A stretch of DNA of 40,636 bases from the NCBI GenBank assembly GCA_019359035.1, contig JAHHIC010000105.1, forward strand, positions 1 to 40,636. Direction: 5' to 3'. Under the pieces are notes generated by a model that worked only from the letters and a program-made list of their open reading frames with translations, was not told the origin of the DNA and made no database searches. Positions 34,345 through 40,636 of this stretch are shown piece by piece. A program made the translations under genes and the position numbers. The DNA comes from Scytonematopsis contorta HA4267-MV1 (lineage in GTDB: Bacteria; Cyanobacteriota; Cyanobacteriia; Cyanobacteriales; Nostocaceae). How positions within the stretch are numbered: the stretch's first letter is position 1; every line of letters begins with the position of its first letter.

Positions 34345-34587
34345 GAATTTCAAGTTCGCCACAATCTAGAAAAAGATAAAGAAAAACTCGTTGGTCTTTA
34401 CGTTGGTAATCCTAAGCGAGAAACTGCATGACAAGGAGTGCAGAAATTCTTCTTGCTGCATTTAAAAAGATTACATTTAATTGAGGTTAAAAAGAAAGTT
34501 TACGTTCACTTCACACCTCTCTCACTTTTGCAGCAGCACATTCTTATTTTACTTGGCTTACCCATTAGTATTTATACTGGCTCTTAG
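34345..34587 (+). pseudogene. 3' remnant of a DDE (IS4-like) transposase
   Basis: One frame reads EFQVRHNLEKDKEKLVGLYVGNPKRETA, a stop (TGA), then a degraded continuation ending HFTPLSLLQQHILILLGLPISIYTGS-stop. This is, from memory, the C-terminal tail of cyanobacterial IS4-type transposases (LVALYAGNPKRSTA...PLSPLQQQILTLLG). Everything upstream is gone. It adjoins the truncated end of the second NLR-type gene (about 85 bp away), so an insertion or deletion event probably removed that gene's 5' part. Confidence 0.65.
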
Positions 34588-35030
34588 CTATGTGTAAGGA
34601 AAACGGTCTAAGTTACGTTGATGGACATTATCTAAAACAGTCCCAAATCTTTTAGGTAGTTCATTTAGAGTAATACATAATAGTATCTTGGTTTGGTTTA
34701 ATAACTGGAATCAATTTTTGGCTTTGTTGTGGGTTTTTATTTTATGCTACTTATAAATACTGTTGTCTTTTATTCTATTTTTAGTTTTTATTTTTACCTT
34801 TTATGGTAAATATTATGTAATTTTAACTAGTAAACTCGCTTTTTTATTTCTTTGTGTTGTATAATTAGTATTATATATTTCAACACTCTTATTTTTTTTT
34901 TGAGTAGTTTAACTTACTACGCAATGGCATAAGTAACGAAAAGAAACTTTGTGATGAAGAAGTGAAAATATTTGTTGAGTAAAAAAACATAGGTAATTTA
35001 ATAGGGAATCGGCAGTGAGAAGATGCTCTC
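34588..35030. promoter_or_regulatory. AT-rich region upstream of the relaxase gene
   Basis: About 440 bp with no gene. Strongly AT-rich with long T-runs. Near the relaxase start, GTAG...CTAC and TTACT...AGTAA inverted repeats (about 34904-34940) could be part of an oriT, which in MobV plasmids commonly lies just upstream of the relaxase gene. I cannot identify a nick site. Confidence 0.35.
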
Positions 35031-36791
35031 ATGGTTACTTATGCAATTTGCCGAATCCAAAAAATCAAGAGTTGGGAGTCTCTAGCTGGTAGGACAAAAC
35101 ACTCAGCACGAGAGAAAGAAACTCTAAATGCCAACCCAAATATAAAAAATATCAGGTTGATTGACCAAGATAACAAGAAAAGTTTGAAAACACTGTTCGT
35201 CGAAAAAATCGGAGAACAAACGATTCGCTCGAATGCGGTTTTGGGTATTGAGATGGTGCTAAGCGCAAGTCCCCAATTCTTCCGTCCGGATAACCCAACT
35301 GCATCAGGGTTTTACGTCCAAGAACTAGCTGACAATTTTGCTGCTGCTTCTAGTCAATGGCTACTCGACCGTTACCAAGACCGGGTTCTCAGAGCGGACT
35401 TGCATTTGGATGAATCGACCCCACATATTCACGCTTTTATTGTGCCAATCGACCACCGGGGAAGGCTGAATTCCAGAGCGCTGTTCAATGGCAGAAAACA
35501 AATGTCGGAGTTGCAGGAAAGTTTTGCCAATGCTGTAAAACATCTGGGAATCGAACGTGGTATCAAAGGGAGTAAAGCCAAACACACTGACATCAAAAAG
35601 TATTATACTGCGGTTAATTGTAAATCGGTTCATATAAATCTTGAAGATGTTTTACCAGCACCTGGTGCAAACCAAACAGCTGAAGATTATCGCTCGTCAG
35701 TAAAAGAAATTCTTCAACCACAGCTTGATACTTTAAACCACCAACTTGCTGACCGCGAATTTAAACTGAGGGAAGAAAAAAGGCTTGAGAAAACTGCACA
35801 AGCAAGCGAACGAGAGCGCAAAAAATTACAAGACCGATTGCAAAATATCGAGTGGACAATAGAATTATGGCAAGCTCAAGCTCATTTGTTGCGAGATTTA
35901 CCTTTGGAGGATGTGGCTTATCATTTGGGATTATTTCCCGACCCCTCTATAAATAATAGATGGGTTTGCGAGGGACACACTGTAAATATAATTGGTTCTC
36001 GATTTTATGATTTTGTTGGTAAGCAACATGGTGGTGGTGGTGCGATTGATTTGGTGATGCATCTACTAAACTGTAGTTTTCGAGAAGCGGTTGTTTGGTT
36101 GCATGATACTTTTGGTGAGTCGGGAATGCTGCGTGCTTTAGTCGAGCGCGCTCGCAATGAGGCTGAAAAAATTATTGATGGTGAGCTTCCACAGAATTTT
36201 GCTCCACCACAACCAGATGAAAGTCGATGGCTTGATGTGTCTGACTATTTAACGAAGACGCGAAAGTTACCGTCCAGTTTAATTGGTAGCTTGCACTCTG
36301 AGGGGTTGATTTATTCTGATGCGAAGAAAAATGCTGTGTTTTTGATGCGCTCTTTTGAAGAAGAAGTTACCGGAGCTTTTTTACGGGGAACTCATGGAGA
36401 AAATAATTCTTTTTATGGATTAGCTAAAGGGAGCAAGCGTAATAAGGGTTGGTTCCATATGACTGTTGGTGGTCAAGAATCCGATAAAATTTCTCGCGCT
36501 GTTCTGGCTAAGTCCCCGATTGAAGCTTTGTCTATAGCTGTGTTGGACAAGGAAAAATCCCAGAAAACTATTTACATCGCAGTCGATAGTCCCCGGTGTT
36601 TACCTATTGAGTTTTTGACTTATATTCCCAACCTTGTGGCTGCCTATCATAATAATGCTTCTGGTCAAGAAATTTTTCTGGGAATTCAGAAAATTTTACC
36701 CCAAATTACTCGGCTTAAACCAAAAGCGGAAGATTGGAACCAGCAGCTTGTTCAATATGGTTCACGGTTTAACATTGAGTCAGACCTTTGA
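35031..36791 (+). CDS. mobV: MobV-family relaxase fused to primase-like (DUF3991/TOPRIM) domains
   Basis: 586 aa. N-terminus AICRIQKIKSWESLAGRTKH is the MobV start block; RSNAVLGIEMVLSASPQFF follows; H125-L-D...H132-I-H134 (HLDESTPHIHAF) is the three-histidine metal motif of Pre/Mob relaxases. A coiled coil follows (about 245-280). From about 285 the protein reads as a primase type: HLGLFPDPS, FYDFVGKQHGGGGAIDLVMHL (about 325-345), TRKLPSSLIGSLHSEGLIYSD, then a TOPRIM-like part (AVLAKSPIEALSIAVLD, IYIAVDSP). The relaxase nicks oriT and pilots the strand; the primase part may prime synthesis in the recipient. No AUG-proximal ribosome binding site is obvious. Confidence 0.88.
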   Translation: MVTYAICRIQKIKSWESLAGRTKHSAREKETLNANPNIKNIRLIDQDNKKSLKTLFVEKIGEQTIRSNAVLGIEMVLSASPQFFRPDNPTASGFYVQELADNFAAASSQWLLDRYQDRVLRADLHLDESTPHIHAFIVPIDHRGRLNSRALFNGRKQMSELQESFANAVKHLGIERGIKGSKAKHTDIKKYYTAVNCKSVHINLEDVLPAPGANQTAEDYRSSVKEILQPQLDTLNHQLADREFKLREEKRLEKTAQASERERKKLQDRLQNIEWTIELWQAQAHLLRDLPLEDVAYHLGLFPDPSINNRWVCEGHTVNIIGSRFYDFVGKQHGGGGAIDLVMHLLNCSFREAVVWLHDTFGESGMLRALVERARNEAEKIIDGELPQNFAPPQPDESRWLDVSDYLTKTRKLPSSLIGSLHSEGLIYSDAKKNAVFLMRSFEEEVTGAFLRGTHGENNSFYGLAKGSKRNKGWFHMTVGGQESDKISRAVLAKSPIEALSIAVLDKEKSQKTIYIAVDSPRCLPIEFLTYIPNLVAAYHNNASGQEIFLGIQKILPQITRLKPKAEDWNQQLVQYGSRFNIESDL

Positions 36792-36839
36792 CGCTAGACT
36801 AAAAATAAATGCAACATATGTACGAGTGCAAATCTTTTT

Positions 36840-37478
36840 ATGTTACTAGAGCTAAGACAATTGAGGATTCAACCGGGACAGCAACTGTTACTTGAGGATA
36901 TTAGCTGGCAACAATTAGAAGGTATTTTGGCAGAATTGGGAGAACATCGTGCCGCTAGACTTTCTTATAGTTATGGATTTCTAGAAATTATGGTTCCCTT
37001 ACCCGAACACGAAAAAGCTAAAGAAATCATTAGCGATATGATAAAAATTTTACTGGAGACACGACAAATTGCTTTTGAGTCTTTGGGTTCGACAACTTTA
37101 AAAAATAAACGCATGACTCAAGCAGTGGAGCCTGATGCTTGTTTTTATATTAAAAATCAAGCAGCAGTTATCGGTAAAAATCGTCTGGACATGAGTGTTG
37201 ACCCACCTCCAGATTTAGCTATCGAAATTGATTTAACTTCTCGCACTCAGTTGGACAATTACCAAATATTGGGAGTTCCAGAACTCTGGAGATACGGGAA
37301 GCAAGGATTACAAATTAATGTGTTGGAAGCTGGGGAATATGTGGAGTCGAATTCGAGTTCTACTTTTCCAGATATACCGATTATTGAGCTTTTTAATAAA
37401 TATGTTCAGCAAAGTCAAGTTTCTGGCAGAACTCAAGCAATTTTAGCTTTTAGAAATTGGGTGCGGGACAATCTTTGA
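36840..37478 (+). CDS. Uma2-family (DUF820) putative endonuclease
   Basis: 212 aa. Uma2 layout: the LSYSYGFLEIMVPLPEHEK opening, VEPDACFYI with Asp99, DLAIEID (Asp125, Glu129, Asp131) and NYQILGVPELWRYG, matching the PD-(D/E)XK-like core of this family, which is greatly expanded in cyanobacteria. Function unproven in general; a nuclease role is inferred from fold. Starts 48 nt after the relaxase and ends 22 nt before the ATPase gene, so the three may be co-transcribed, but Uma2 genes occur in many contexts. Confidence 0.82.
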   Translation: MLLELRQLRIQPGQQLLLEDISWQQLEGILAELGEHRAARLSYSYGFLEIMVPLPEHEKAKEIISDMIKILLETRQIAFESLGSTTLKNKRMTQAVEPDACFYIKNQAAVIGKNRLDMSVDPPPDLAIEIDLTSRTQLDNYQILGVPELWRYGKQGLQINVLEAGEYVESNSSSTFPDIPIIELFNKYVQQSQVSGRTQAILAFRNWVRDNL

Positions 37479-37500
37479 TTTGAAGTAATATAAAATTGAA

Positions 37501-38736
37501 ATGTTAAAAGAACTTCACATAGAGCAAGTTGGTCCATCTGACCATTTTGATGTTGAATTTGCTGATAGACTAAATATATTTACTGGCGATAACGGTCTTG
37601 GGAAAAGTTTTTTGCTGGATGTTGCTTGGTGGATTCTCACCGGGAATTGGGTAGAACAACCTGCATATCCACAAAAAAACCGAGAAGTAAATCCCAAAAT
37701 TAATTGCTTGATTAGCGCTGAAGAAAATATAGGAGAATACCAAAGTAACTTCGATTTTTCTGAGCAGCAGTGGCAGAATTTACAAATGCCTCCTTTGTTA
37801 AAAGAGGTAATTATTTACGTACGTGTTGATGGTAGTTTCTCTGTTTTTGACCCTGCTCGCAAAAGTGATGCAGCTTATAATTTTAATCCTGATACACTTT
37901 GGAATGGTTTAAAGCAAAATGGTAAAGTTCTTTGTAACGGTCCAATTCAAGATTGGGTCACATGGCAAAACCAAACCAACAAATACCCGTTTCAACTATT
38001 TTATAATGTCATTAAAAAACTTGTACCTCATCCAGATGATTCGATAGAAATTGGAGAGCCAACGCGAGTTTCTGTTGAAGATGTGCGCGATATTCCTACA
38101 ATTAATTTACCCTATGGTAATGTTCCTGTCACTCAAGCCTCTGCTGGGATGAAGCGTATTTTGGGACTTGCTTATTTACTTGTTTGGACTTGGTACGAAC
38201 ATAAAAAAGCTTCTGAACTTAGACAACAAAAGCCCATCAACCAAATAGTTTTACTGATTGATGAAATTGAATCTCATTTACATCCCCAGTGGCAAAGAGT
38301 GATTTTACCTACTATTTTAAATGTGGTGACAGAGTTAGAAAATAGTATGAAAATACAGGCTTTAGTCACTACTCATTCTCCACTTGTTCTGGCTTCTTTA
38401 GAACCAAGTTTTGAGGAGGAATTAGACAAATTATTTTTATTTAAGTTAGAAAATAAAGATGTTACTCTTGATGAAGTACCTTGGACTAAACAAGGAGATA
38501 CAGTCGGTTGGTTAACATCAGAAATTTTTGGACTCAAACAAGCTCGCTCTAAGGAAGCAGAAATTGCAATTGAAGCTGCGGAAGTTTGGATGCGAAATGG
38601 TGATATGAATGAGTTACCAGATAATTTGAAAAACCACACGCAAATTCATCGAGAACTACTCAGAGTGTTACCCGGACATGACCCCTTTTGGCCTCGTTGG
38701 ATAGTCACATCAGAAAGAAGAAGTTCTGGGGTATAA
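37501..38736 (+). CDS. AAA/OLD-like ATPase (Septu PtuA-like)
   Basis: 411 aa. Walker A GDNGLGKS (29-36), ABC-type signature region TQASAGMKRILGLAYLLVW near 215, Walker B VLLIDEIESHLHP near 250-262 and the H-loop VTTHSPLVLAS near 285. This SMC/ABC-type head with DE-ESHLHP is shared by OLD, PtuA and related defence ATPases. The short insertion between Walker A and the signature carries no TOPRIM, so it is not an OLD nuclease. The HNH gene starts 5 nt after its stop. Pairing with HNH suggests a Septu-like anti-phage module. Confidence 0.8.
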   Translation: MLKELHIEQVGPSDHFDVEFADRLNIFTGDNGLGKSFLLDVAWWILTGNWVEQPAYPQKNREVNPKINCLISAEENIGEYQSNFDFSEQQWQNLQMPPLLKEVIIYVRVDGSFSVFDPARKSDAAYNFNPDTLWNGLKQNGKVLCNGPIQDWVTWQNQTNKYPFQLFYNVIKKLVPHPDDSIEIGEPTRVSVEDVRDIPTINLPYGNVPVTQASAGMKRILGLAYLLVWTWYEHKKASELRQQKPINQIVLLIDEIESHLHPQWQRVILPTILNVVTELENSMKIQALVTTHSPLVLASLEPSFEEELDKLFLFKLENKDVTLDEVPWTKQGDTVGWLTSEIFGLKQARSKEAEIAIEAAEVWMRNGDMNELPDNLKNHTQIHRELLRVLPGHDPFWPRWIVTSERRSSGV

Positions 38737-38741
38737 CAAAG

Positions 38742-39318
38742 ATGATACCGTTTAACTCTATACCAGAACCACCAGATTTTGATGAAAAAGTTCGACAACG
38801 AGGGAATGCTTGGTTGGCAAAAAATCCTGACCCGAAAAAAGGAACGCTCATATTATTGGTCACCTTTTAAAAGTTATTTAGCTGATGGGTTTAAGAATTT
38901 GTGTGCCTACTCGGTAATGTATGAACCAGTTGGTACAATTGACCATTATAGATGTCGTGATAATTATCGCAATTTGGCTTATGAATGGAGTAATTTTCGC
39001 TTTGCTTCTGCTTGGATTAATAGTACCAAGGGTACTCTTGATGACCAAGTGCTTGACCCTTTTGACTTGGGGGAAGATTGGTTTGAAATTTTACTTCCCT
39101 CTTTACAGTTAGTACTAACAGATAAAGTTCCGGAGCAACAACGTCAAAAAGCAGAATTTACCTTGGAACGTTTGCGATTGCGGGATGATGAACGAGTTTT
39201 GCGTCAACGTCAATCATGGTATCAATTATATTTGGATGGGGATATTACTCTCCAAGGGTTGGAAAAAAAGGCTCCACTTATTGCCCGTGCAATTAAAAAA
39301 CAGCAGGGAGTAGTTTAG
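38742..39318 (+). CDS. HNH-type nuclease partner (Septu PtuB-like), frameshifted in an A6 run
   Basis: The natural start is ATG 38742 (MIPFNSIPEPPDFDEKVRQRG...), 5 nt after the ATPase stop. That frame reaches DPKKGT and ends at 38870; the +1 frame carries on with ERSYYWSPFKSYLADGF. One A too many in AAAAAA (38835-38840) explains it (577 nt, 3n+1). The continuation has LCAYSVMYEPVGTIDHY and YEWSNFRFAS, a degenerate HNH with His in IDHY and Asn in WSN. It ends with LEKKAPLIARAIKK. A pseudogene, a sequencing indel, or slippage expression; the ATPase gene is intact. Confidence 0.65.
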
Positions 39319-39399
39319 AATTAATAATCTCAATTATTATTTTTAACGGTCATGAGACTAACTATCTAGAGAGATAAAATATGCATCTTCAACAATTAT

Positions 39400-39759
39400 T
39401 TACTCATATTCAACATCTTCCCATTCTCCATATTCATCCTTACACCAACTGAAACTACGCCAACATCCATGACTATCCGATTGTTTTTCAAAAACAAATT
39501 CGAGAACGCTTTCTCCAGTTTTCAGGCATAAACGTTTCTTATTAATAGCGTCGAACAAAAATAATGTAAGACTAGCATGAAAAATATCTCTCCCACTTTT
39601 ATTTCCTATCATACCGCCACCAATTACAGCCAACCAAACTGTAGATAGAGGAAAATTATCTCTTTCTTGAGTCCACATCCATCGATAAAATGAAGGAGAG
39701 TATGGGTTTTTTAAGTCTAAACTGATTTCGGAATCACGCTGGAAATCTTGACCTATCAA
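39400..39759 (-). CDS. Small unknown protein, N-terminus uncertain
   Basis: 119 aa from a TTG at 39759 lying just after an in-frame stop, without ribosome binding site; ATG at about 39678 (TATGGATGTG context) would give about 92 aa. The chain holds a hydrophobic PLSTVWLAVIGGGMIGN segment (possible TM helix), KTGESVLEFVFEK and an acidic tail. No family seen. It may be the remains of a larger gene, as its 5' part overlaps, antisense, the small plus-strand frame at 39748. Confidence 0.35.
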   Translation of the reverse strand: MIGQDFQRDSEISLDLKNPYSPSFYRWMWTQERDNFPLSTVWLAVIGGGMIGNKSGRDIFHASLTLFLFDAINKKRLCLKTGESVLEFVFEKQSDSHGCWRSFSWCKDEYGEWEDVEYE

Positions 39760-39906
39760 GGTTTAAACAATGTTTGGTTTGCTTTATTTGAAGCTATGCC
39801 AATTGCTAGCGGTAAAACTCAGGCTGATGTTGAACGAGTCGTAAAGCAAATTCTCCCTAATCCCCAACACAAATTTGTCTACTATTTTCACCTTAAAGGT
39901 AAATAA
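39748..39906 (+). CDS. Possible small gene (52 codons)
   Basis: From TTG 39748 (or ATG 39796) to TAA 39904-39906: TYQGLNNVWFALFEAMPIASG, then KTQADVERVVKQILPNP. Composition is protein-like but there is no ribosome binding site and the 5' part is antisense to the 39400-39759 gene. It may be a gene fragment. Low confidence. Confidence 0.25.
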   Translation: MTYQGLNNVWFALFEAMPIASGKTQADVERVVKQILPNPQHKFVYYFHLKGK

Positions 39907-40020
39907 ATCTTATCATAGAAAAATTTTGCATTAGTTAAAAAAAATTAAGAAGCAGAGTGCTCGTTATTGGTTTAATATTATTACACAGTTGTTTGCATCT
40001 ATGAAAGACGAGTCGCAGTT

Positions 40021-40636
40021 ATGGCAAATGTCACAACAGGACAGCAGCAAGAAATTGTAGAATTACGAGCGTTACACTTAACGCCAAAACAAATTGCTCG
40101 TAAACTTGGTTTGAAGGTGTCCGATGTTAACACTGCAATTCAACATCAAGCAGAAGAAACAGCCTTAAATAGAAAAGCGACAGGTGAATTAGACCCACTA
40201 TATCAATGCTTCGCAACTGCTAATTTGGTTAGATTATTGCCAGACAATTCTGAACTAGCAGAGCTTAAGAAGTTAGTTGAAAATATTACTAATGTATATA
40301 CTAATGATTCTGTTAACGGTTTAGGATTAGTGGTAATTGCACGCGAAGGTAAATATAATGAACTAAGTATTTGTAGTTATCTTTTAGACCTTTGGTGTTT
40401 GGGTGTTAAAGATAGTATTGCACCGCGTAAAATTAATCGGTTAAAATTTAAAGAATTTGTAGAAAAGTCGTTTGATGCATTTCCCGAACCACCCCAAGAA
40501 ATAACTATCTCCGTTGCACAAGGTATGATTTATAGTGCTTTGGAATATGCAGATAAATTGGGATTCCAACCACATCGAGATTTTGCTGAGTCGCGTTTAC
40601 ATTTAGGTGATTGGAATGGAGAAATTCGTATTGAAT
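40021..40636 (+). CDS. HTH-containing protein, 3' end cut by window edge
   Basis: Open from ATG 40021 to the right edge (205 codons). Residues 8-40 (QQQEIVELRALHLTPKQIARKLGLKVSDVNTAI) are a recursive-type HTH. From about 95 a globular domain: VNGLGLVVIAREGKYNELSICSYLLDLWCLGVKDS, then VAQGMIYSALEYADKLGFQP and HLGDWNGEI at the edge. The spacing is like conserved hypothetical proteins of cyanobacteria with an N-terminal HTH, but I do not recognise the family. GACGAG precedes the ATG by about 8 nt. Function unknown. Confidence 0.6.
   Translation, partial: MANVTTGQQQEIVELRALHLTPKQIARKLGLKVSDVNTAIQHQAEETALNRKATGELDPLYQCFATANLVRLLPDNSELAELKKLVENITNVYTNDSVNGLGLVVIAREGKYNELSICSYLLDLWCLGVKDSIAPRKINRLKFKEFVEKSFDAFPEPPQEITISVAQGMIYSALEYADKLGFQPHRDFAESRLHLGDWNGEIRIE

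Noticed and set aside
34900-34945. Short inverted repeats as a defined oriT
   Set aside because: Stems are only 4-5 bp and no known MobV nick sequence could be recognised, so only the region is noted.

Overview
The window looks like part of a large, AT-rich plasmid of a filamentous cyanobacterium (Nostocales-like). No taxonomic marker gene is present, so this rests on gene families: a MobV relaxase fused to primase-type domains, a CyRepA1/DUF3854-like replication protein, a ParB-like protein, Uma2 endonuclease, NACHT/WD40 proteins, DDE transposases of cyanobacterial type and a group II intron with an RT-HNH protein. Many genes are broken by small indels or nonsense codons, as is usual for such plasmids.

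Layout. 1-2745: replication and partition, with a primase/Rep-like gene cut by the left edge and a ParB-like gene. 2746-5678: a structured leader with a small HTH protein, then two minus-strand membrane proteins, one carrying a cysteine cluster. 5739-9705: a nested mobile region with two decayed transposases, a MITE-like element with a 16-bp hairpin, one small gene, a split inverted repeat at both ends and a tRNA-like remnant. 9713-20194: a tightly packed minus-strand operon of 13 genes. It encodes an FtsK/HerA-type DNA translocase, a small P-loop ATPase, two proteins that look like cell-wall enzymes, and several small membrane proteins. It is a candidate DNA-transfer or secretion apparatus. 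A 2.2-kb group II intron interrupts one gene, and exon-intron pairing and reading frame both support the splice sites.

20525-27516: accessory genes, namely a SAM methyltransferase, a PAS-like protein, unknown proteins, two overlapping genes with three copies of one module, and an ASCH-domain pseudogene. 27539-34587: two tandem NACHT-pentapeptide-WD40 genes resembling bacterial NLR/STAND defence proteins. The first is open but lacks a Walker A motif. The second is truncated at its 5' end next to a transposase remnant and carries two frameshifts that together restore the frame. 35031-39318: the MobV relaxase-primase, Uma2, and an ATPase-HNH pair resembling Septu-type defence; the HNH gene is frameshifted in an A6 run. 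39400-40636: small unknown genes and an HTH protein cut by the right edge.

The genes suggest a mobilisable plasmid (relaxase, candidate translocase and wall enzymes) that replicates through the primase/ParB module, carries defence-type genes in varied states of decay, and is shaped by insertion sequences and homopolymer indels.
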